Source: DATKLX01 sp035542155 (GTDB lineage: Bacteria > Chloroflexota > Anaerolineae > Anaerolineales > Anaerolineaceae). Taken from it: a stretch of 20,179 nt of DNA. Below, one piece after another: positions 12,578-20,159 of the stretch. Made by a program: the position numbers and the translations under genes. The stretch spans positions 1-20,179 of the forward strand of contig DATKLX010000044.1 of NCBI GenBank assembly GCA_035542155.1, given 5' to 3'. Each line of letters starts with the position of its first letter. The first letter of the stretch is position 1. The notes beneath the pieces are model-generated. The model saw only the letters and a program-made list of their open reading frames with translations, ran no database searches and was not told where the DNA came from.

Positions 12578-14656
12578 ATGTCGAACGACCAGTCACGCGC
12601 TTCATTGGAGCTTTTGTACCACATCAGCCGGGAGCTGGCGACAGCCCTGGATCTGCGTACCGTCTTGCAGCGCGTGTTGTTCCTCTCACTGGAGTATGTC
12701 AAGGGCGAGCGCGGGAGTATCGTCGTCCTGGATGACCGGGGGAACGCCGTCGATGCTGCCATTGTCTACGGCAAGCGCGTTCATACCCACACTACCACCC
12801 AGCTCCGCGATACCGTCGACAAGGGCCTGGCCGGCTGGGTGATTCGCACCGGAAAGCCCGTCCTGGTGCCCGATACCAGTAAAGATTCCCGCTGGCTGCG
12901 CCGCCCCGACGATGCCCAGGAGCGCACCGGGGCCAAATCGGCCATCTGCGCTCCACTGATGGCCCGCGAGCGGATGGTCGGCGTGATCACCGTGGTCCAT
13001 TCCACCCCGGGGGCTTTTACCGACGAGCATCTTGCCCTGATCCAATCCATTTCTGACCAGGCCGGCCAGACGATTTTGAATGCTCGCCTGTACGCGGAGA
13101 GCCAGCGCCAGGCGCGAGTGATGACCGCCCTGGCTGAGACCGCGGCCACAACCAATGCTTCCCTCCGCCTCGACGATGTGCTCCAGCGCATCATAGACCA
13201 GACCTGTTCCGCTCTGCGCGTCGAGGCGGTTTTGCTGGCCCTGATTGATGAGACCCAGACCGGGCTGCTGGTACGCGCTGTTACCGGGGAGCCGGCCCGG
13301 CCGGTGCTTGGCCTCACCATCCCCATGGATAACGGCGTGATCGCCAGGGTGGCCCGTGAAGGCCGCGGTGTGATCATTTCCCGCGAAAAAGCAGCCGAGA
13401 TGGAGGAGAAGCTGCCAAAGATCAAGCTCGGCGCGTTTGCCTGCGCCCCCGTTCACGTTCAAGGTACGATCATCGGCGTGCTCATTGCGCTGAACCCCCT
13501 CGCAGGCGCTTTTGACGGCGACGCCCTGCTCGTCCTCACCGGGATCGGCAGCCTGGCGGGTACCGCCATTCACAATGCCCAGCTCTATGAGCAGTTGCAG
13601 GCCACGCAGAAGCGCTACCAGGAACTGTTCGAAGACAGTGTCGATCCCATTCTGATCACCGATCTTAAAGGGAAGATCCTCGAAGCCAACCGCCGGGCCA
13701 TCCGCACCAGCGGGCGAGCCCCTGAGGAGCTTCTCGACATGACCATCGGCCAGCTCCACCAGATCCAGCCCGAAAAAGCTGGCCCATCTTTGGAGCTGAT
13801 CTCCGGCGACGAAACGATTTCCTACGAATCCTTCCTGCGCATCGAGGGGCGAGACGACCTGCCGGTCGAAGTTCATGTTCGCCGTGTCCGCGTGGAGGGC
13901 AGCGATTCACTCCAGTGGATTTTGCGCGATATCTCCGAGCGCAAGGCGCTCGACGTCCTTCGCGACGATCTGATCGCCATGATCTACCACGATTTGCGCT
14001 CCCCGCTGGCCAACGTGGTCTCCAGCCTGGATATCCTCACCTCCATGCTCCCTCCCGACAGCAATCCTTCCCTCAGCGCGGTCCTCCACATCGCTATCCG
14101 TTCTACTGAGCGCATCCAACGCCTCATCAGTTCGCTCTTGGACGTCCACCGTCTGGAAGCCGGCCAGGCCATCGCCAACCAGAAGAGCACAGATCTCACC
14201 AGCCTGGTCCAGGAGGCTCTCGAAGTACTCCGCCCGGTCCTGGATGGCAAAGGGCAGAAGGTCAGTACCGATCTGGAAGCGAATTTGCCCCCGGTTTGGG
14301 TGGACGCCGATATGATCCGCCGCGTGCTGATCAACTTGCTGGATAATGCCGCCAAATTCTCCCCCAGTGGAGCCAGCTTGGCCGTGGGCGGTAAACGCGA
14401 TCCGCAGGGCGCGGACCAGATGGTGATGGTCTGGGTGTCCGATAATGGGCCGGGCGTTCCTCTCGAGCAGCAGCGCCAGATTTTCAACAAGTACACCCGC
14501 CTGCGCCCGGAAAATGGCCCCAAGGGTCTGGGGTTGGGGTTAGCCTTCTGTCGCATGGCCGTCGAAGCCCACGGCGGGCGGATCTGGGTCGAGAGCCAGC
14601 CTGGTTCGGGCAGTCGTTTCTTCTTCACACTGCCTCAGGCCCAGAACCCAACCTGA
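12578..14656 (+). CDS. Soluble GAF-GAF-PAS sensor histidine kinase
   Basis: A 692-residue sensor kinase with no membrane segment or signal peptide, hence cytoplasmic. In order: GAF domain 1 (about 15-170), GAF domain 2 (about 185-345), PAS (about 355-455, RYQELFEDSVDPILITD), HisKA with the phospho-acceptor His471 in IYHDLRSPLANV, and HATPase_c with the N box NLLDNAAKF (Asn590), VSDNGPGVP and GLGLGLAFC. All catalytic boxes are intact. GAF domains bind small ligands, tetrapyrroles or redox cofactors; no chromophore-type Cys motif is evident, so the signal is unknown. Start ATG 12578 has GGAG 6 bases upstream and is preferred over GTG 12557. No response regulator lies in this window, so it is an orphan kinase here. 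Confidence 0.9.
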   Translation: MSNDQSRASLELLYHISRELATALDLRTVLQRVLFLSLEYVKGERGSIVVLDDRGNAVDAAIVYGKRVHTHTTTQLRDTVDKGLAGWVIRTGKPVLVPDTSKDSRWLRRPDDAQERTGAKSAICAPLMARERMVGVITVVHSTPGAFTDEHLALIQSISDQAGQTILNARLYAESQRQARVMTALAETAATTNASLRLDDVLQRIIDQTCSALRVEAVLLALIDETQTGLLVRAVTGEPARPVLGLTIPMDNGVIARVAREGRGVIISREKAAEMEEKLPKIKLGAFACAPVHVQGTIIGVLIALNPLAGAFDGDALLVLTGIGSLAGTAIHNAQLYEQLQATQKRYQELFEDSVDPILITDLKGKILEANRRAIRTSGRAPEELLDMTIGQLHQIQPEKAGPSLELISGDETISYESFLRIEGRDDLPVEVHVRRVRVEGSDSLQWILRDISERKALDVLRDDLIAMIYHDLRSPLANVVSSLDILTSMLPPDSNPSLSAVLHIAIRSTERIQRLISSLLDVHRLEAGQAIANQKSTDLTSLVQEALEVLRPVLDGKGQKVSTDLEANLPPVWVDADMIRRVLINLLDNAAKFSPSGASLAVGGKRDPQGADQMVMVWVSDNGPGVPLEQQRQIFNKYTRLRPENGPKGLGLGLAFCRMAVEAHGGRIWVESQPGSGSRFFFTLPQAQNPT

Positions 14657-14682
14657 ATCCTCAAAGTTTCAGCCTGAGCGGA

Positions 14683-14688
14683 TATGAT
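14683..14688 (+). promoter_or_regulatory. Candidate -10 of the MBL-fold gene
   Basis: TATGAT lies 31 bases ahead of the ATG at 14720, in the gap after the kinase gene, and is followed by a TAGGAG Shine-Dalgarno. No good -35 is visible, so this is a weak call. Confidence 0.3.
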
Positions 14689-14719
14689 CCCTACTGGATA
14701 CCTGCATAGGAGTCTGTGT

Positions 14720-15583
14720 ATGCAAGAAATTGCCCGCGGAATCTACCTGGAGACGCTCTTCCCAGGGGTGACTTTAGGAGCCATCAGTCTGGCCCACGGG
14801 TTGGTTTTAGTGGACGCGCCGCCTCGACCCGACGATACACGGACATGGCGCTCGATGCTGCTCAACCTCGGGGGTGGGGTGGACCGCCTTCTCGTCAACC
14901 TGGATAGCCATTACGACCGCACCCTCGGGGCCCGCTCGATGGAATGTACGGTCGTAGCCCATGAAAAAACCGGGCAGGCCTATCAAAATCGCCCTGCCAC
15001 CTTCAAAGGCCAGGCCGGGGAGACCGGCGCCGAATGGGAGTTGATCTCTGGCATTGGCCCTCTCCGTTGGGCTCCCCCGGAGCTGACTTTTACCCACTCG
15101 ATGACGATTCACTGGGGCGAAGAGGCGATCCGCCTGGAATATCACCCTGGTCCAGATTCGGGCGCCATCTGGGCGCTGATCCCTGGCGTCAGGGTCGCCT
15201 TTATCGGCGATGTGGTGATCCCTGACCAGCCGCCATTCCTGGCCGAGGCGGATCTGGATGCCTGGATGGAAACCCTCGAGCTGCTCCTTTCTCCGCTCTA
15301 CAGCAGTTATTTCCTCGTCGGTGGGCGCAGCGGCCTGGTGCCTCAGGAACAGGTGCGCCGCCAGATTTTTTATCTGACAGAGGTTTCCCGCCTGGCGGCG
15401 CAGGCTGGCGAGCTGGGGCTTAAACCGGAGGCCGCCGCGGAAGAAATGATCCCGCCCTTGCTCGGCCTGCAGGATATCCCCGCCAGCCGGCGCAAACAAT
15501 ACAGCCAGCGCCTGCGCTGGGGCCTCTGCCGGTACCTCCGTGGCGACAGGCGCGAGATCCAAGTGGATGAAGAAATTGAATAG
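14720..15583 (+). CDS. Metallo-beta-lactamase-fold protein with degenerate metal site
   Basis: A 287-residue protein whose first 190 residues follow the metallo-beta-lactamase fold: an N-terminal strand pair, LVLVDAPPRPDD (the usual LVDTG-like turn), the LDSHYDRTLG block and VAFIGDVV. The canonical HxHxDH is DSHYDR here (D62, H64, D66, R67), so two of the metal-binding histidines are replaced. The later PGHT motif is YHPGPDSG, again without the expected His, while the bridging-type Asp164 of FIGD is kept. The C-terminal helical part (about 215-287) is lineage-specific. It may bind one metal in an altered manner or have lost hydrolase activity. The start is ATG 14720 with AGGAG upstream. The asparaginase gene follows after 36 bases. 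Confidence 0.72.
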   Translation: MQEIARGIYLETLFPGVTLGAISLAHGLVLVDAPPRPDDTRTWRSMLLNLGGGVDRLLVNLDSHYDRTLGARSMECTVVAHEKTGQAYQNRPATFKGQAGETGAEWELISGIGPLRWAPPELTFTHSMTIHWGEEAIRLEYHPGPDSGAIWALIPGVRVAFIGDVVIPDQPPFLAEADLDAWMETLELLLSPLYSSYFLVGGRSGLVPQEQVRRQIFYLTEVSRLAAQAGELGLKPEAAAEEMIPPLLGLQDIPASRRKQYSQRLRWGLCRYLRGDRREIQVDEEIE

Positions 15584-15619
15584 TCTGCTCCATCTCTCAG
15601 CAGCCCAGGACAGAAACGA

Positions 15620-16660
15620 ATGACCTCTTCCAGTTTCATGCCCATCGTCGAGCTCACCCGCGGGGAGATCGTCGAATCGATCCATTTTGGGGCGGCGGCA
15701 GTCGTGGATTCCAGCGGCGCGCTTCTGGCCAGTTGGGGGAATCCGGATACAGTGACCTTTCTCCGTTCCTCGGCCAAGCCTTTCCAGGCGCTGCCATTCG
15801 TCGAGCGCGATGGCGATCTCACCCTGGGCTTCACCTCACGCGAGCTGGCCATCATCTGCGCCTCCCATTCGGGCACCGACGAGCACGTCAGCGTAGTCAG
15901 CGCCTTGCAGCAGAAAATTGGGGTCAGTGAAGCCGATCTGCTCTGCGGGACGCACCCGCCCTACCACGAGCCTACCTACCATGCCCTGCTGTTGCGCGGC
16001 GAAGGGTTACGTCCCAACCGCCACAACTGCTCGGGGAAACACACCGGGATGCTCGCCCATGCGAAGCTGCGCGGGCTTCCTACCGCAGATTACATCAGCA
16101 TGAGCCACCCCATCCAGCAAAGCATCCTGCAGGCCTTTGCCGAAATGTGCGGCGCGCCCCCCGACCAGGTGGAGGTCGGCATCGACGGCTGTTCGGCGCC
16201 CAATTTTGCCGTTCCTCTGCGCAGCGCCGCCCTGGCCTACGCCCGCCTCTGCGATCCGGCTGCCCTGGAGCCCAAGCGCGCCGCGGCCTGCCGGCGCATC
16301 AGCGCGGCGATGACCGCTAACCCGGATATGGTCGCCGGCCCAGAGCGCTTCGACACCGTCCTCATGGGGCTGGCCTCGGGGCGTATCCTGGCCAAGTCCG
16401 GCGCCGAGGGATATCAGGGGATTGGCATCATGCCTGGGGCGCTGGGCCCCGGGACTCCGGCGCTGGGGATCGCCTTCAAGATCGCGGACGGCGATGGTTT
16501 CGGCCGCGCTTGCCCCTGCGTGGGGGTGGAGATCCTCCGCCAGCTTGGCGCTATCTCGGCCGCCGAGGCGGCGCAACTGAACGCCTTTGACGCCCGCCCG
16601 ATTTATAATTGGCGCAAGCTCGAGGTGGGTAAGATGTACTCGATTTACCATGGACGCTGA
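15620..16660 (+). CDS. Asparaginase (asparaginase II / Rhizobium etli AnsA-like family)
   Basis: A 346-residue protein of the asparaginase II family, structurally akin to serine-beta-lactamase-like enzymes and distinct from E. coli AnsA/AnsB. It is predicted to hydrolyse L-asparagine to aspartate and ammonia. The family residues are visible: SSAK with Ser50 and Lys53, CSGKH with Cys137 and Lys140 (the zinc-site pair in the Rhizobium etli enzyme), and ASHSGTDEH with a further conserved Ser. The ending GVEILRQLG...YNWRKLEVG is typical. There is no signal peptide, so it is cytoplasmic. The Shine-Dalgarno AGGA lies 9 bases before the ATG. Its last 11 bases overlap the start of the glycosylase gene, implying translational coupling. 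Confidence 0.88.
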   Translation: MTSSSFMPIVELTRGEIVESIHFGAAAVVDSSGALLASWGNPDTVTFLRSSAKPFQALPFVERDGDLTLGFTSRELAIICASHSGTDEHVSVVSALQQKIGVSEADLLCGTHPPYHEPTYHALLLRGEGLRPNRHNCSGKHTGMLAHAKLRGLPTADYISMSHPIQQSILQAFAEMCGAPPDQVEVGIDGCSAPNFAVPLRSAALAYARLCDPAALEPKRAAACRRISAAMTANPDMVAGPERFDTVLMGLASGRILAKSGAEGYQGIGIMPGALGPGTPALGIAFKIADGDGFGRACPCVGVEILRQLGAISAAEAAQLNAFDARPIYNWRKLEVGKMYSIYHGR

Positions 16661-17324
16661 GCACGATCTACGCGAGCGCGCCCTGGCGATCCACCTCAGA
16701 CTCCTGGACTACTACGGCCAGCCGGAGTGGCGTACGCCGCTGCCAGCCATCGCCGAGCTGGTCTCCACCATCCTCTCCCAGAACACCAACGACCGCAACC
16801 GCGATGCTGCCTTCAACGCGCTGACGGCGCGTTTCCCCACCTGGGAGGAGGTCCGCGACGCGCCAGTGGAGGAGGTGATCGCCGCCATCCGTCCCGCCGG
16901 CCTGGCCAACCAGAAGGGCCCCCGCATCCAGGCCGTACTGCGCTCGATCACAGCCGAGCGCGGCTCGCTGGACCTGGAGTTTCTGCGCGCGCTGCCCGCC
17001 CAAGAGGCTCGCGCCTGGCTGATGCGCTTCGACGGGGTGGGTCCCAAGACAGCCTCGATTGTGCTCCAGTTTTCCCTCGGCACGCCCGCCTTTCCGGTGG
17101 ACACCCATATCTACCGTGTGAGCGGCCGGCTGGGTCTGCGCCCGCTCAAAATGAACGCCGCGCAGGCTCACGTCTTCCTGGCGACCCTTTTTCCCCCAGA
17201 CGCTTATTCTGCCGCACACCTCAACCTGATCCGCCTGGGTCGCGAGATCTGTACTGCCCGCCGGGCATTCTGCGAGCGCTGTCCCCTCCTCGACCTCTGC
17301 CCTAAGGTGGGCGTGAAAAAATAA
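16650..17324 (+). CDS. Endonuclease III-like DNA glycosylase/AP lyase
   Basis: A 224-residue HhH-GPD base-excision repair enzyme. The helix-hairpin-helix FDGVGPKTASIV contains the catalytic Lys133, and the Asp151 of VDTHIYRV lies 18 residues later, the same spacing as K120 and D138 of E. coli Nth. The [4Fe-4S] loop is complete at the C-terminus: C201-x6-C208-x2-C211-x5-C217. The family removes oxidised pyrimidines and nicks the AP site. I start at ATG 16650 (MDAEHDLRER), which overlaps the asparaginase stop; the frame is open further upstream but there reads within the asparaginase gene. There is no good Shine-Dalgarno, consistent with coupling. It could equally be labelled nth, but paralogues with other specificities exist. 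Confidence 0.9.
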   Translation: MDAEHDLRERALAIHLRLLDYYGQPEWRTPLPAIAELVSTILSQNTNDRNRDAAFNALTARFPTWEEVRDAPVEEVIAAIRPAGLANQKGPRIQAVLRSITAERGSLDLEFLRALPAQEARAWLMRFDGVGPKTASIVLQFSLGTPAFPVDTHIYRVSGRLGLRPLKMNAAQAHVFLATLFPPDAYSAAHLNLIRLGREICTARRAFCERCPLLDLCPKVGVKK

Positions 17325-17372
17325 AGTGATTTTCCCCACGCCGCCTTCCTGAATGAAAAGGAATAATGTGAA

Positions 17373-18407
17373 ATGGACCAAACTCAGTCTAAAAAACTGA
17401 GGAGTCTCTGGAGGTTCCTCTCCGTCGTGGGGATCCTCCTTCTCTCCACCGGTTGTACCCAAATTTCGGCCCCTGATCGATCCATCCCATTCACCCGCGA
17501 TTCAACCAATAATGACCCTCCGGACACCGCTGCACAACCGACGCCCGGGCCGACCGTGGAGCCGGGGAAATATGACTGGCTCCAGTTCAACGGTGACCCC
17601 AGCACGGCGGGAACAACACCCAGGAGCACATTCTCACTCAGGCCAACGTGGCCAACCTCAAGCTACTTTTCCGGGTCACCATCCCCGGTCAGGCAGATAC
17701 GGCCCCGGCTTACCTCAGCGGAGTGATTACTCCTCAGGGAAAGATGGACCTGGTCTTCTTGACCACCACCGATGGCCACACTGTAGCGGTGAACGGCGCC
17801 AATGGCGACGTGATCTGGCAGCACCAATATGGCCCCAACGGTTGCAATATCAACCGTTCTGAGAAAATCTGGGCGTGCTATACCACTGCCTCCCCGGCGG
17901 TAGACCCCAACCGCCAGTACGTGTACTCCTACGGGGTCGACGGCCTGGTGCACAAGTACCAGGTCGGAGATGGAAAGGAGATCACCGGCAGCGGCTGGCC
18001 CCAGCTTTCCACCACCAAATCCGTCCACGAAAAGGGGTCTTCTTCCCTGGCCTTTGCCACCAATCGAAGCGGGGTGAGCTACCTGTACGTCGCCAGCAGC
18101 GGCTATCCCGGCGACCAGGGGGATTACCAGGGCCACCTGACCACGATCAACCTGGCTACCGGTGAGCAGCGGGTATTCAATACCCTGTGCAGCGACCAGA
18201 CTGTCCACTTCCTGGAAACCCCCTCGAAACCGGATTGCGAGGAGACCCAAGGGGCGATCTGGGGCAGGCCGGGGGTGATCTACAGCCAAAATCCTCTGGC
18301 AGGACCACCAGATCGGCGGGATCCATTGGGAAAGCCCGATCGTCGCCAACGGCATCCTCTACATCCCCGACCAGGAAAACCACCTCAACGCCTACGCCTT
18401 ACCCTAG
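17373..18407 (+). pseudogene. Broken lipoprotein with PQQ-type beta-propeller
   Basis: The gene opens with a signal peptide and lipobox (LLLSTGC, Cys28) and a Pro/Thr-rich linker, then YDWLQFNGDPSTAG, the usual start of PQQ-repeat propellers. At the GGG run 17609-17611 the frame must change by one base for the protein to continue as NNTQEHILTQANVANLKLLF, as the family does. That frame runs on (DGHTVAVNGANGDVIWQHQY, GAIWGRPGVIY) to about 18285, where homology jumps back to the first frame: KILWQDHQIGG, WESPIVANGILYI, stop at 18405-18407. Between GVIY and KILWQ, other members carry a long segment that seems absent, suggesting a deletion as well as a frame change. It is probably a decayed surface protein; sequencing error could explain the first shift but hardly the second. 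An AAAGGA lies upstream of the ATG. Confidence 0.72.
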
Positions 18408-18519
18408 AGCGCAATCGTCAATTGGGAATTGGTTGATCAGGAGGAACAGACTGCTGAGATTGACAGGATCGGTTGTTAAGAACGGTTCATTAAGATGGTG
18501 ATCTTTTTTCTGCCAGGGG
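18408..18519. other. Convergent intergenic spacer
   Basis: This gap lies between the pseudogene and the leftward Pnkp gene. The only structure I see is a weak hairpin, AAGAT (18492-18496) with ATCTT (18501-18505) around GGTG, running into a T-tract. It could act as a poor rightward terminator. No gene is supported here. Confidence 0.3.
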
Positions 18520-19956
18520 TCAGGTGATGGTTGAATCGGGGGATTCATTCCCGTGGGGATAGGCCGGGGGGAAGGGCTTTCCGGCCAGGAAGTCCCTTCT
18601 GGTTTGCGCATAGATATAACGGGCGGGGACCGAGACGATTTCCAGTTCCGGGTAGCGTAGCACGCTCAGCGCCCCGCCGTAAATGCAGCCCGTGTCGATG
18701 TTGATGGTGTTGTTCAGCCAGCGCGGTTGGGCCACCGGCGTGTGCCCGTAGACCACCTTCGCCCGGCCGTGGTATTCGCGAGCCCATTCCATGCGCTGCG
18801 GGAGGCTAAGCTCGTCCACCTGTGCCTGGCTGTCGTGGCCGTCAGGCCAGGGCGGCGCTGCCTGTCCTGGCGGACCCCAGTCCTGTCGTTCTGGGACAGG
18901 GTAGGCCATGGGCGCAGGCAGGTCGTCCGAGGTCTGGCCGTAAAGGGCGAACTGGCGCACCCGGAACGAACCGCGCCCGATCATGTCCTCCGGCAGCCCG
19001 GCGTGGGCCGCGACGAGCCTGCCCCCATCCAGCCACAGGTAATCGGGCAGGCCGCACAGAAACCGCTCCACCTGGCCCGCGAATTCGGGCGGCTCCAGCG
19101 CCATCTGCGCCAGGGTATCCCCCAGGCCGTTGGTCACTTTCACATCCTGCCCGGCGAGATAGCGCATCAGCTTGTCGTCGTGATTGCCCGGCACGCAGAA
19201 AGCCTGTCCGGCAGCCACAGCGCCCATCACCAGGCGCAGCACCTGGGGCGCCATCGGCCCGTGGTCGACCAGGTCGCCTAGAAAGACCAGCTTACGTCCG
19301 GCAGGCGGCTCCAGGACATACTCCCGGCCGTCTTCTCGCAGGCCATACCCCAATTTCGCCAGCAGCCCGGCCAGCTCGTCGAAACAGCCGTGGATATCCC
19401 CCACGATATCAAAAGGCCCTTGCTCATCCCGGTGCTCCATGGCCAGTGGCTCGCGGACCACAACCGCCGCGTCGACCTGGGCAACCGTTTCGAGCACATA
19501 CAGCGGCCGCAAATTTTCCCACCTCAAGCGAGGAAGGGTCCGTTCCAGCTCGGCCTGCTGGCGCGCCAGGATCCGCCCATCGACGCTTCGCTCCGGGCGG
19601 GCGGCGTTGCGCTCGTACGCCACCTGCGCAGGGAGGTTGAATACGATCGCCGCGGTGGGACAGTGGTAGCGGCGGGCCAGGTCCAGCAGCGGGCGGCGCG
19701 CATCGGGCTGAAGGTTGGTCGCGTCGATCACCGTCAGGTGCCGGCGAGCCAGGCGGTAGCCGGCCACCAGGTGGAGAGCCGCGAAGGCGTCCAGCGTGGC
19801 CGACTGGTCGCTCTCATCGTCGCTGATCATCGCCCGGAAGGAATCCGAGGAAAGGATTTCGGAGGAACGAAAATGCCTGCGGGCAAAGGTGGTTTTCCCC
19901 GCGCCAGACACGCCGACCAGCAGCAGGAGGCAGAAGTCGGGAATGACGAGATTCAT
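18520..19956 (-). CDS. Polynucleotide kinase-phosphatase without ligase domain (Pnkp-like)
   Basis: A 478-residue two-domain RNA end-healing protein. The N-terminal P-loop kinase (1 to about 170) has GVSGAGKT with Lys21, then Asp38 and Arg41 in SDSFR and Arg116 in YERNAA, the same positions as the active-site residues I recall for Clostridium thermocellum Pnkp. The central metallophosphoesterase (about 180-450) has GDIHGC (Asp187, His189), GDLVDHGP (Asp228), GNHDDK (Asn258), AHAGL (His318) and YGHTP (His405). The kinase phosphorylates 5'-OH ends; the phosphatase removes 3' or 2',3'-cyclic phosphates. Full-length Pnkp continues with a ligase/adenylyltransferase domain to about 870 residues; this one stops just before it. 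An insertion of about 34 residues precedes His405. ATG 19956 is chosen because MNLVIPDF leads into the P-loop; it has no Shine-Dalgarno. Confidence 0.85.
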   Translation of the reverse strand: MNLVIPDFCLLLLVGVSGAGKTTFARRHFRSSEILSSDSFRAMISDDESDQSATLDAFAALHLVAGYRLARRHLTVIDATNLQPDARRPLLDLARRYHCPTAAIVFNLPAQVAYERNAARPERSVDGRILARQQAELERTLPRLRWENLRPLYVLETVAQVDAAVVVREPLAMEHRDEQGPFDIVGDIHGCFDELAGLLAKLGYGLREDGREYVLEPPAGRKLVFLGDLVDHGPMAPQVLRLVMGAVAAGQAFCVPGNHDDKLMRYLAGQDVKVTNGLGDTLAQMALEPPEFAGQVERFLCGLPDYLWLDGGRLVAAHAGLPEDMIGRGSFRVRQFALYGQTSDDLPAPMAYPVPERQDWGPPGQAAPPWPDGHDSQAQVDELSLPQRMEWAREYHGRAKVVYGHTPVAQPRWLNNTINIDTGCIYGGALSVLRYPELEIVSVPARYIYAQTRRDFLAGKPFPPAYPHGNESPDSTIT

Positions 19957-19962
19957 GGGACT

Positions 19963-19968
19963 ATTAAA
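19963..19968 (-). promoter_or_regulatory. Candidate -10 of the Pnkp gene (leaderless type)
   Basis: Read leftward, TTTAAT ends 6 bases before the Pnkp ATG, the same spacing as the TATAAT of the Nudix gene. No Shine-Dalgarno is present and the -35 region is poor. It is suggestive only. Confidence 0.35.
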
Positions 19969-19991
19969 GCGTAAAATGAAGAATAGAAAAC

Positions 19992-20020
19992 GGAGAACAG
20001 TGTACTCAGGACTGTTCTCC
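19992..20020. repeat. 10-bp perfect inverted repeat with TTCTC-type flank
   Basis: GGAGAACAGT (19992-20001) and ACTGTTCTCC (20011-20020) pair perfectly around a 9-base loop, and the flanks continue as an imperfect AGAATAG/ATTCTCTA pairing. It lies upstream of the Pnkp gene, between divergent genes, and its right arm belongs to the TTCTC-type repeat seen at 7152 and 8847. It may be a dispersed palindromic repeat or an operator. Confidence 0.5.
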
Positions 20021-20124
20021 ATTCTCTACCCTCTTTCTTCCCTAACGTAGGTTTTGTGCAAATAAACGCCGAATCGCAAAAAACGGCGGAAAAAATGAAC
20101 TTTTCCAACTGAATAAAAGGCGGG

Positions 20125-20130
20125 TATGCT
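20125..20130 (+). promoter_or_regulatory. Weak candidate -10 for the gene at the right edge
   Basis: TATGCT lies 30 bases before the GTG at 20160, with TTTCCA at 20102-20107 at a 17-base spacing. Each box matches the consensus only in part. Confidence 0.25.
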
Positions 20131-20159
20131 CAAAGCGATCCTGTTGAGAGGAAATCGCT

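Noticed and set aside
18492..18510. Strong terminator after the broken propeller gene
   Set aside because: The stem is only five AT-rich pairs; I list it only as a weak structure in the spacer.
20067..20088. CGCCG/CGGCG hairpin near the right edge
   Set aside because: A five-base stem with a 12-base loop is not distinguishable from chance.
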